Position numbers and translations under genes: made by a program. From Bacteroidota bacterium (lineage in GTDB: Bacteria; Bacteroidota; Ignavibacteria; Ignavibacteriales; Melioribacteraceae), in contig JAKAHQ010000033.1 in the NCBI GenBank assembly GCA_021814855.1, positions 1 to 9,608 on the forward strand: a stretch of 9,608 bases of DNA, read 5' to 3'. The first letter of the stretch is position 1. Each line of letters opens with the position of its first letter. Under the pieces are notes generated by a model. That model saw only the letters and a list, made by a program, of their open reading frames with translations. It had not been told where the DNA came from and made no database searches. Shown in pieces: positions 1-6,815 of the stretch.

Positions 1-33
1 AAAGAAGCTAAACGAAAACTGAACCAATTATGA
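1..33 (+). CDS. C-terminal tail of an upstream gene (partial, runs off the left edge)
   Basis: Frame 1 is open from the first base and reads ten codons (KEAKRKLNQL) before a TGA at 31-33. That stop overlaps the ATG of the next gene at 30-32 as ATGA, the kind of junction used for translational coupling. The same overlap style recurs at 4898-4901 and at 5297-5301, which supports this being a real gene end and the operon starting left of the window. The tail is basic and could be the end of a helix or coiled coil. The product cannot be identified from ten residues. Confidence 0.5.
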   Translation, partial: KEAKRKLNQL

Positions 34-1619
34 AAAAAATATTAGCGTTTTTTATTATAAGCTTTAGCTCGGTTTTATTCGCACAGAATGAGCAGCAGGG
101 AATTGAACTGCCAGATTTTGTAATCACGGGCAAACAAACAATTAATATTCCTACTGCAAAAAAACCAAAGCCGGAGTTTATTCCGACTCTCTCCCAGGCA
201 TTCTTCACGCCAACTTATAACCCGGAAGAACTGCCGCTTATGATTTCATCGGACCCTGTTTCCATTATCCCTTCCATCCAGCCGTATAGTGATTACTATA
301 ATTTTTCTCTCAAAGTACAAGCCGGAAGATATTCTTTTCCGACTGGAGAGTTTAACATTAATCAATCGCTGGATAGCTACCTCTTTAACGCAAAGGTCTG
401 GGGATCGAACATAAAGGATTATGTGCCTAACTCCGGCTTCAATACTTCCGGCGTTTCTATGACGCACGAATTTTTTATCAGTACGCGTTCGGGATTTCTG
501 CCGGGAACGGTTATTAAAATTTCCGGAGATTACTCAAGAGATTCTTACCGGTTGTTCGCTTCGCAGGACCCGTCATTCTTGCGGGAAACAAATAAAGGAA
601 GCGGTTTGCTTTCTATTTCGAGCAGACTGAACAGGTGGATAAATTACGGGGCAGCAGTAAAGGGAAACATATTAACCGCCGGCGAAAATAATTTTAAGGA
701 AGTACTTCTGAATCCTAACGCCTATTTCGACTTTAAATGGAATAATTTCATGTTCGGTTTCAAAGGAGATTATGAAAGACAAAGTCTCACTAATAATTTA
801 GGCGCAGATAATTCCTATAATTTTTATTCCGGCGAAGGTTATATTAAACTCATGCCCTCGGATAATTTCCGGTTTACCGCGGGCGCTTCTTATTCGGCCT
901 CTGGAAACAACTCGCTCTTAACACCGTTCGGTTCGGTAGAATTTAAATTGAACGACAATCTTACGCTCGATGCTGAATTTAAACCTCAAGCTAAGTTCTA
1001 TACCGTAAATGATCTCTTGAAGAAAAATATCTACTATAATTTCGGTGTAAACGATAACATATTCGAAAAATATGATAACAATATAACCGGTATGGTTCGT
1101 TACGAATACGATAAATATATAACCTTTGCTCTTTCCGGCGGCTATCAAAGTATAAAGAACTATCTCTACTTCGACGACTCGGCAAACCCGGGCAAGTTCG
1201 ATCTTAAGACATCGTCCGTCGCTAAAGTTTTGTTTTCTAAGCTGGATTTTTATTATTATACAAGTATCTACGGTTTCTTTATTGGAGAAATGACGTACAA
1301 AGACACGAGAAACGATTCGGATAATAAAATTCCTTACGAGCCGTTGCTTTCATCAAGTTTAACTTACGGCTACGATTTTGATTTTCATCTCGGTTTACGA
1401 GCGAGCTATCATATAGCTATGAATTCGTACACGGATCTAGCCAACACGAATAAACTGGAAGATTATCACAATCTTTCTTTCGCCTTAGATTACGAATTGT
1501 TAACCGGATTAAAATTAACGGCGGACTTTCAAAACATCTTGAATAGAAGTAATTTTGTTTGGAGACAGTATCAGGAAAAACCATTTGATATTCTTGCAGG
1601 AATTGAATACAGATGGTAA
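30..1619 (+). CDS. Outer-membrane beta-barrel protein, TonB-receptor-like but without a plug domain
   Basis: 529 residues. A signal peptide is visible (MKK, hydrophobic core, probable cleavage after A18 in VLFA-QN). The mature N-terminus carries IELPDFVITGK (residues 25-35), which resembles the TonB-box or plug-start motif (LPxVVVTG) of TonB-dependent receptors. A Pro/Lys-rich stretch follows. From about residue 90 to the end the protein alternates aromatic and polar residues in strand-sized blocks separated by Asn/Asp/Gly turns, and it ends in EYRW. An aromatic last residue is the usual signal for insertion by the Bam complex. Only about 55 residues separate the box-like motif from the first strands, too few for the normal plug of over 100 residues. 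It starts inside the preceding stop codon (ATGA) and is followed after 25 bases by the SPOR protein gene. The location is confident; the substrate and transport role are unknown. Confidence 0.8.
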   Translation: MKKILAFFIISFSSVLFAQNEQQGIELPDFVITGKQTINIPTAKKPKPEFIPTLSQAFFTPTYNPEELPLMISSDPVSIIPSIQPYSDYYNFSLKVQAGRYSFPTGEFNINQSLDSYLFNAKVWGSNIKDYVPNSGFNTSGVSMTHEFFISTRSGFLPGTVIKISGDYSRDSYRLFASQDPSFLRETNKGSGLLSISSRLNRWINYGAAVKGNILTAGENNFKEVLLNPNAYFDFKWNNFMFGFKGDYERQSLTNNLGADNSYNFYSGEGYIKLMPSDNFRFTAGASYSASGNNSLLTPFGSVEFKLNDNLTLDAEFKPQAKFYTVNDLLKKNIYYNFGVNDNIFEKYDNNITGMVRYEYDKYITFALSGGYQSIKNYLYFDDSANPGKFDLKTSSVAKVLFSKLDFYYYTSIYGFFIGEMTYKDTRNDSDNKIPYEPLLSSSLTYGYDFDFHLGLRASYHIAMNSYTDLANTNKLEDYHNLSFALDYELLTGLKLTADFQNILNRSNFVWRQYQEKPFDILAGIEYRW

Positions 1620-1644
1620 TATTACTTGAGAAAAATTAAACGGG

Positions 1645-4224
1645 ATGAATTTAAAAGACCTTCAAATAAAAATAGCCGATGTACTTGGTGTATCGTCTTC
1701 TCAAAAGGAATTGGCCTACGAGACTTTCATAGAAAAGGTATTGGAAAGTCTTCACGAAGGTCTGACTTTAAAAGTGCCCCGTATTGGATTTTTCCAATTG
1801 AAACCGTCCGACCAACAGGATAGCAGCGGACGCACAATAATATTTTCCAACCTGTTTGAAGATTTTGATCGAGATTCCAGAAATTTGTATTTAACGCTTG
1901 ATGTGACTCCAAAATCAAAAGGTAAAACCGAACTTGATGCAAACGTATTCAGCATAGGCGTTGGAAAACCTTTGCTGCCTCTCGCGGATGAAGAAATGCC
2001 CGATTCGGAAACTTCTTACGCGATGTTGAAGAAGTCTATTGATGAAAGAGCAAAAGAACTAATTATTGAGTCGGATCAAATTCCAAACTTCGATTTGTTT
2101 GACGGTTATTATAGTGAGAATAACGAATCGGCGGGCGAAGGAAACAAAATAAAAGACACGCTTTCAACTCTTACTTCTGAAATAAAAGATGAAAATGTTA
2201 AGGAAGTTGAAAATCCGGCAGAAGTTCCGGCGAATGATGAAACACCGGATGTGGAAATTCATGAAAGCGAGGAATATTACAATGCTGCCGATACCGTAAG
2301 CGCGGAGGTTAATCCTGATATTGCCGATGAAACTTTCGACAAGACCGATAGAGAGAATGAGGCAGAATTACCGCACGAGGAAATCAATAATGAAAAACCC
2401 GAAATTACAGAACCGCTTCAGGAAATTTCGCTTGCCGAATTGCTCGGCGAAACAATTTCCGGCACGGATGATAATATTTCCCATGAGGTAAATGAGCCGG
2501 ATCATCAAGAAGAACAACCGTCATTAAGTATAAATGAATTTTTAGCTCAAGATATTCCTGAAGCGGAAGAAATGCCAGGCGAGCAATCATTTGAAGAATC
2601 ACCGGAACCTTTAGAAGCAACCGGAACTGTAAATATCGAAACCTTTCTGAATCAGGAAGAGCAAGAGCCGGTTGCCGAAAATTTGGAGGAACAGTTTGAA
2701 TCTCAATTATCGAATGAACTAAGCGAGGATTCAATTATTGATGAAAATATCAATACCGATTTGATAGCCGGCCAGGATGTTGAGGATACCGGCGAGAAAA
2801 CGGAAGATGTTTCTGAGTTACATGTTGATAAGCGGACAGATGAAGTTCCGGACGAAAATCACGAAGCAGAAGAAGACCTTGTTTTAGAGGAAGACAAAAA
2901 AGTTGATCTTAAAAAAGATCTGTTTGCCGAGCTCGATGCTAATATAGAGGATTTTAAAACAATAGAAGAAAATGAAAGCGAGAGTTCGAATTTGAATCTC
3001 CCGGTTGACGAGACTACCGGGGATATTACCGAAGATATTGCTGATGAAGAAGATTTATGGCTTAAAGAAGATGAAACTACTGGTGAAAAGGTTGAGTGGA
3101 ATTGGGGAGATGAATTAAAAGAGGAGTTTGGAATAAACCGCTTTGAAGGCGAAGAAGCAAAGTATGAGATGGTGGATGATAAGGAGTTGGAGAATAAAGA
3201 CGATTCGATTTCCAGCAATAAATTGTATAAAGATCTTTTTGCGCAGCTCGAGAAAGCGATTGAAAAAGAGAAAACCATTTTCGAAGACGACATAAAAAAT
3301 GACGATTGGAAAGTCGATAAAGAAGAAGAATCCCAACCGAAATTTCCTACAAAAGAAGAAAGGCCTGTAAATAAATTTTCCATCAAGGATGATGAAAAAG
3401 TATATTTGGAATTTTCCAACCCTCCGACTAAATATGAATTTGTTGCCGCCAAAACTCCGGAACAAAACAAACGAATGTCGATCGTTCTTGAGGAAGAGCC
3501 GAGGAGGCGTACATATTCGAGGGAAAATTTGCCGCCGGCGCCTTCAAAACCGGAAAAAGATAATTATTTCGGAAAGATATTCATTCTGATTTTTTCGGCC
3601 TTCATAGTTATCTCAGCTTCCATCTATTTTCTTCTAAGGAACAACAGTCAGCAGAAAACCTCGATAGCTAATAATGCCGTTGCGCAAAAGCCGCAATCGG
3701 AACAATCAGTTGTCGATTCTATCATTCAAGCCAATGTTAGAAAATCCAATGTCGATTCAACAAGGATCGGGCTGGACGATTTTGATAATTTTCCCACAAC
3801 GGCAAAACCGCCTGTCCCTATAAAATCCGGCGGCAGTGATGAATCTTTAACTGCAAAAACCGGCATTAATAATGCGGTATCAACAAAGACAAATTCGGAA
3901 TTAACTGCCAAAAAAGAAAGTCCCGTTAAATCCTCTGCCGCGGAAAAAAGCGACGACAATTCGATGTACCGGACTCTAACCGCCGATACTCGTGTAAATA
4001 AAACTATTTACTTCGACGGAACAAAATATAATTTTCAAACTTCATCGTGGCGGAATAGAGACAAAGCAGAACAGGAAGCCAAGCGTTTAAGACGGCTGGG
4101 ATTTAAGGCGTTTATTGTTAGCGCGTATCTTCCCCAAAAGGGAGGCACATGGTACCGGGTCCGGATAGGTTCTTTCAACTCTCAAAATGAAGCCCAGGAT
4201 TTCATGAATAAAAATAAATTTTAA
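1645..4224 (+). CDS. Inner-membrane protein: HU-like domain, acidic linker, one TM helix, C-terminal SPOR domain
   Basis: 859 residues. Residues 1-88 resemble the HU/IHF fold: a helix pair (MNLKDLQIKIADVLGV, ETFIEKVLESLHEGL) followed by the beta-hairpin VPRIGFFQLK, matching the HU LVGFGTFEV region. The basic DNA-clasping arm and its intercalating proline are not recognisable. Residues about 115-635 are very rich in Glu/Asp and look disordered, with repeated short motifs. A single membrane helix spans about 645-664. Arg/Lys precede it, so the N-terminus should be cytoplasmic and the C-terminus periplasmic. A Ser/Lys/Thr-rich spacer leads to a SPOR domain at 788-859 (FQTSSWRNRDKAEQEAKRL, then WYRVRIGSF). 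SPOR domains bind peptidoglycan stripped of stem peptides, typically at division sites. HU-CCDC81-like plus SPOR proteins are known in Bacteroidota. Its position directly before exbB suggests it is the wall anchor of the same complex; this is inference. Confidence 0.85.
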   Translation: MNLKDLQIKIADVLGVSSSQKELAYETFIEKVLESLHEGLTLKVPRIGFFQLKPSDQQDSSGRTIIFSNLFEDFDRDSRNLYLTLDVTPKSKGKTELDANVFSIGVGKPLLPLADEEMPDSETSYAMLKKSIDERAKELIIESDQIPNFDLFDGYYSENNESAGEGNKIKDTLSTLTSEIKDENVKEVENPAEVPANDETPDVEIHESEEYYNAADTVSAEVNPDIADETFDKTDRENEAELPHEEINNEKPEITEPLQEISLAELLGETISGTDDNISHEVNEPDHQEEQPSLSINEFLAQDIPEAEEMPGEQSFEESPEPLEATGTVNIETFLNQEEQEPVAENLEEQFESQLSNELSEDSIIDENINTDLIAGQDVEDTGEKTEDVSELHVDKRTDEVPDENHEAEEDLVLEEDKKVDLKKDLFAELDANIEDFKTIEENESESSNLNLPVDETTGDITEDIADEEDLWLKEDETTGEKVEWNWGDELKEEFGINRFEGEEAKYEMVDDKELENKDDSISSNKLYKDLFAQLEKAIEKEKTIFEDDIKNDDWKVDKEEESQPKFPTKEERPVNKFSIKDDEKVYLEFSNPPTKYEFVAAKTPEQNKRMSIVLEEEPRRRTYSRENLPPAPSKPEKDNYFGKIFILIFSAFIVISASIYFLLRNNSQQKTSIANNAVAQKPQSEQSVVDSIIQANVRKSNVDSTRIGLDDFDNFPTTAKPPVPIKSGGSDESLTAKTGINNAVSTKTNSELTAKKESPVKSSAAEKSDDNSMYRTLTADTRVNKTIYFDGTKYNFQTSSWRNRDKAEQEAKRLRRLGFKAFIVSAYLPQKGGTWYRVRIGSFNSQNEAQDFMNKNKF

Positions 4225-4241
4225 CTTGCGGATTTTATTTT

Positions 4242-4901
4242 ATGAAATGGTTGGAATTATTTTTAAACCCCTCAATTGAGATTTGGATTCTAATCCTTAG
4301 TTTAATTTGGATTATTGCAATTGCCTTAAGAAAAATCAAAATGATTAATGAGGCAAAATCCGCTATACCTTCATTCGCAATTAAAATTAGAGCACTGCTG
4401 AAAAAGAATAATTTTAATGCCGCTTTGGAATTTTGCATGGAAGATAAATCGGCAATTTCTAATATTGTAAGAAGGGGATTGAAAAAGCACAAGTTTGGTA
4501 AAGCCAGGTTTGAAGAAGAACTCGATGCCTCCGGTCAATCGGAAGTAGTTAAGCTGGAAGAAAATATGGGCGCTCTGGCTGCTGTCTCCGCCGCCTCTCC
4601 GCTGGTAGGATTTTTAGGAACTGTATTAAGTATTGGCTCGCTGTTTAGGATGCTGGAAAATCCGCAGAACAATGCTACGTTCGGAGATTTTTCTGATGCA
4701 ATCTGGAATGCATTAGTCTCCTCCGGACTCGGCATTTTTGTGGGAATTGTTGCTGTCATTGTATATAATTATCTCGTAAATAAAATTTCGAAAGCAGTAA
4801 TCGATATGGAGAGAATTGCGTCGGAGATATTCGATCTCATAGAAATTCCTGAAAACGAAAGCGGCCCCGATGAATTTGAGAAGGAGAATGCCAAAGAATG
4901 A
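4242..4901 (+). CDS. exbB: MotA/TolQ/ExbB-family inner-membrane channel subunit, with variant TM3
   Basis: 219 residues, close to TolQ (230) and ExbB (244). TM1 lies near residues 12-29, TM2 near 110-135 and TM3 near 150-178. The cytoplasmic region leads into the family signature ASPLVGFLGTVLSI (T127 matches E. coli ExbB Thr148), and TM3 ends in GIFVGIVAVIVYN, aligning with GLVAAIPAVVIYN. ExbB subunits form a pentamer around an ExbD dimer and use the proton gradient to move TonB. In the ungapped TM3 alignment, E. coli Glu176 falls on N156 and Thr181 on S161, so the usual acidic residue is missing. The start is an ATG 17 bases after the preceding stop, with no clear Shine-Dalgarno site. The gene overlaps exbD by ATGA. 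It could equally be called tolQ-like; the adjacent tonB favours ExbB. Confidence 0.85.
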   Translation: MKWLELFLNPSIEIWILILSLIWIIAIALRKIKMINEAKSAIPSFAIKIRALLKKNNFNAALEFCMEDKSAISNIVRRGLKKHKFGKARFEEELDASGQSEVVKLEENMGALAAVSAASPLVGFLGTVLSIGSLFRMLENPQNNATFGDFSDAIWNALVSSGLGIFVGIVAVIVYNYLVNKISKAVIDMERIASEIFDLIEIPENESGPDEFEKENAKE

Positions 4902-5299
4902 AGCCGGGCATTCGACATAAATCAATTGAAACATTTCATTTCACTTTGGCGTTAAATGTGATAATGATACTCCTTGTTTTCGTGATTGTAATATTTGCAT
5001 CATTGCATAGATACGGTGTGAGAATAAAATACACCGAAACGAATATGAATACAGCAACGGCGGGCAATGAAACAATTGTCTTAAATGTAGATACAGATAA
5101 AATGCAGCTGGCAGGCCGAACGATTTCTCTTGCCGATTTGCCTGCTGAGTTAAAACGATTAAAGAAGAGTAAGAACCTGGATTTTATTATTCAGCCGACC
5201 GCTTCTGCCAAAATAAATTTTGTTCGGAATATAATTAGTTCGCTTAAGAATAATGGAATAAATAACGTAACATTGCAAACGGATTTAGCGTCATTCTAA
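4898..5299 (+). CDS. exbD: ExbD/TolR-family inner-membrane subunit lacking the conserved membrane aspartate
   Basis: 133 residues, typical of ExbD/TolR: a short cytoplasmic N-terminus, one membrane helix (about 15-35) and a periplasmic domain with the family pattern (IVLNVDTDKMQLAGRTISL, ELKRLKKSKNLDFIIQP, IISSLKNNGINNVTLQT). In E. coli ExbD the helix begins TPFIDVMLVLL, where Asp25 is essential for proton coupling. Here the equivalent reads TLALNVIMILL, so the aspartate is N20 (codon AAT at 4955-4957) and the preceding proline is also lost. E11 and H14 just upstream are the nearest ionisable residues. The start ATG sits in an ATGA overlap with exbB, and an AAGGAG lies at 4881-4886. The stop shares one base with the tonB start. 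The family call is strong; whether the subunit couples protons is doubtful. Confidence 0.85.
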   Translation: MKPGIRHKSIETFHFTLALNVIMILLVFVIVIFASLHRYGVRIKYTETNMNTATAGNETIVLNVDTDKMQLAGRTISLADLPAELKRLKKSKNLDFIIQPTASAKINFVRNIISSLKNNGINNVTLQTDLASF

Positions 5300-5994
5300 T
5301 GTCATTTAAAGGTCCCAAATATATTTCGTATTTATTTTCAATTTCTATTCACGCAATTTTTATAATTCTGCTTGTTCTCACAAACTTATCTCCAGGCACG
5401 CCGGAAGAAGAATATGTTTTGGTTGGTTACGGACCAGGATTCGGTTCGGGAGGCAAAGGCGGGAGCGGGCAGACGGATCAATCGGATAAAAATTCGCCGG
5501 TAGCAGAAACACCTCCAGAAAAAAAGGAGAAGGATAAAAAAGTTGAGCTGCCGAAAGCAGAGCCTGTAAAAGACGATGACCAAATTGCAAGTTCGGATAA
5601 GAATAAAAAAGAAAATAACTCCGACAGCAAGTTGAAGCCGCTGCTCAAAGGCAACACAAAGGGAGACGGTTTTGGATATGGCGGAGAAGGCACGGGCGGA
5701 GGTGGCGGTTTCGGTTTTGAACTTGATTTCGGAGGAAACGGCAAAAGAAGAATTTACAGTTATAGTTTGCCTGAGTACCCCGAAGGTGTATCTAAAGAAA
5801 TCGATTTACGACTACGCTTTACAATTTTACCGGACGGAACCGTTAGTAGAATAGTTCCGTTAATTAAAGCCGACGCGCAATTGGAAATGGCCGCGATAAA
5901 CTCTTTGCGTCAATGGCGCTTCGAGCCGCTTCCGCAAAATGCAAAACAAATGGAACAGACCGTTGTAATTACTTTTCCGTATCGCCTTCAGTAA
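5299..5994 (+). CDS. tonB: TonB energy-transducer protein
   Basis: 231 residues. An N-terminal membrane anchor (about 10-30) contains S14-I-S-I-H18, matching the SxxxH signature of E. coli TonB (Ser16/His20) that is needed to work with ExbB/ExbD. The spacer crossing the periplasm is unusual: two Gly-rich blocks (about 43-58 and 121-148) flank a Lys/Asp/Glu-rich segment, where E. coli has Pro-Glu/Pro-Lys repeats. The C-terminal TonB domain (about 153-231) shows LPEYP, LRFTILPDGTVSRIVPL and SLRQWRFEP, all standard family landmarks. This domain binds TonB boxes of outer-membrane proteins. Its ATG overlaps the exbD stop as TAATG, implying translational coupling. The last 26 bases overlap the convergent gene on the other strand. 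The barrel at 30-1619 with its box-like N-terminus is a candidate partner. Confidence 0.88.
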   Translation: MSFKGPKYISYLFSISIHAIFIILLVLTNLSPGTPEEEYVLVGYGPGFGSGGKGGSGQTDQSDKNSPVAETPPEKKEKDKKVELPKAEPVKDDDQIASSDKNKKENNSDSKLKPLLKGNTKGDGFGYGGEGTGGGGGFGFELDFGGNGKRRIYSYSLPEYPEGVSKEIDLRLRFTILPDGTVSRIVPLIKADAQLEMAAINSLRQWRFEPLPQNAKQMEQTVVITFPYRLQ

Positions 5995-6280
5995 TATCCT
6001 GCGGCGTTTCTTTTTCTCCGTAATAAAACCTGTAAAAAAAGAATTCCACTATCGATAAAAGAGTGAGGGAAATTGTATCCCCGTCGAATTGAATTCCGAA
6101 TCCTTTACTGTCGATAAATAATTTAACTACCGCGGTGGCAATCGACCAGCCAACGGCAAACAAGATTATTATCAACGCAAAATTGATGAAAGCCGATGAG
6201 AGCGATTCATCCTGCCATTTCTTTGTGAAAATGATCAGTATAAAAAATAGGTGCGCAGAAAAAATTAAAGCGGAAATCAT
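5969..6280 (-). CDS. Small membrane protein of unknown function
   Basis: 103 residues, not recognised. Hydrophobic segments at about 2-18, 31-55 and 70-86 suggest three membrane helices. These are followed by a charged hydrophilic tail (GEKETPQDITEGDTEK). There is no signal peptide, lipobox or known catalytic motif. The start ATG at 6280-6278 has AGAAGG (6296-6291) ten bases upstream, a plausible ribosome site. It is the last gene of the minus-strand run, 31 bases after the Cys-Cys membrane protein, and its 3' end overlaps the tonB 3' end by 26 bases tail to tail. The length, membrane pattern and ribosome site support a real gene, but it has no functional clue. Confidence 0.65.
   Translation of the reverse strand: MISALIFSAHLFFILIIFTKKWQDESLSSAFINFALIIILFAVGWSIATAVVKLFIDSKGFGIQFDGDTISLTLLSIVEFFFYRFYYGEKETPQDITEGDTEK
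5983..6015 (+). terminator. Probable intrinsic terminator of the exbB-exbD-tonB operon
   Basis: CGCC (5983-5986) pairs with GGCG (6003-6006) and CAG (5989-5991) with CTG (5999-6001), separated by a small internal mismatch and enclosing a 7-base loop. The hairpin is followed directly by TTTCTTTTT. It straddles the tonB stop codon and lies inside the 3' coding part of the convergent gene. The stem is short and interrupted, so it is weaker than the one at 8173-8198. The minus-strand side has no T tract. Confidence 0.45.
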
Positions 6281-6311
6281 TTTTGATAAACCTTCTGCAT
6301 ATTAAATTTTT

Positions 6312-6815
6312 TTAAACGTTGCCGGTTCTGCTGTTTATTATTTTCGATCCGACCAATCCGCCGACAATACCGAATACGATATTAACAAGAAAATTATTAA
6401 CGACCACGGAAAGCGTATAAAACCAGGAGAATCCGTAGGTAAGTATATCGCTTCTTACTTTTTGGAATAATGATATTACCTCGTTCTTAATATCTTCCGT
6501 AACCGGAAATCCTTGAATCATTCTTTGAAGTTCAGGGAAAGCGGCTATTACATCGTTCTGCTTTGTAACAAAAGTAATAAACAATTCAAACACGGTTCCA
6601 AACAAAGCCGCATAAAAGCCGGTTATTAAACCGATCATTAATGCTTTCTTGGCGGAGATAAAGCCAAAGGAGTTGGTCGCTCTTTGATCGAGCAGGAGCG
6701 CAAGAAACGCTGCAAGAGGCATTATCATACAACATGAAAAACTTTTAACGAATGGCACAATCTGTAAAACCCCTGCACCAAAACCGCAGACTAATGAAGG
6801 CAGATATTTTTTCAC
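6312..6815 (-). CDS. Multi-pass membrane protein with a Cys-Cys motif, function unknown
   Basis: 167 residues. Membrane segments are likely at about 5-22, 27-42, 57-82 and 130-157, with a soluble loop of roughly 45 residues (about 85-128) between the last two. A vicinal cysteine pair (SFSCCMIMPLAA, C27-C28) sits in the first hydrophobic region, and glycines are frequent (CGFGAGVLQ near the N-terminus, FGIVGGLVG near the C-terminus). The start is GTG at 6815-6813, forming a GTGA overlap with the stop of the DUF2085 gene; no better start exists before the first helix. It loosely resembles small conserved membrane families such as DUF4199, but I cannot assign it. Stop-start overlap with a Cys-containing DUF2085 protein suggests that the two are made together and may act together. 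Confidence 0.7.
   Translation of the reverse strand: MKKYLPSLVCGFGAGVLQIVPFVKSFSCCMIMPLAAFLALLLDQRATNSFGFISAKKALMIGLITGFYAALFGTVFELFITFVTKQNDVIAAFPELQRMIQGFPVTEDIKNEVISLFQKVRSDILTYGFSWFYTLSVVVNNFLVNIVFGIVGGLVGSKIINSRTGNV

Noticed and set aside
30..1619. Naming the barrel a full TonB-dependent receptor
   Set aside because: The plug domain is missing and the length (529) is short for that family; only the N-terminal box-like motif is similar.
2405..2734. Minus-strand open frame of 109 codons
   Set aside because: It is antisense within the SPOR protein and has no recognisable protein pattern.
2859..3470. Long minus-strand open frame of 203 codons, Ser/Phe-rich
   Set aside because: It is antisense to the acidic linker of the SPOR protein. 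Reverse complements of Glu/Asp-rich sequence avoid stops and give Ser/Phe-rich translations; no domain or ribosome site is seen.
5478..5744. Minus-strand open frame rich in Pro/Ser
   Set aside because: It mirrors the Gly-rich and Lys-rich TonB spacer (GGN read backwards gives Pro/Ser codons). The TonB frame has clear family motifs.
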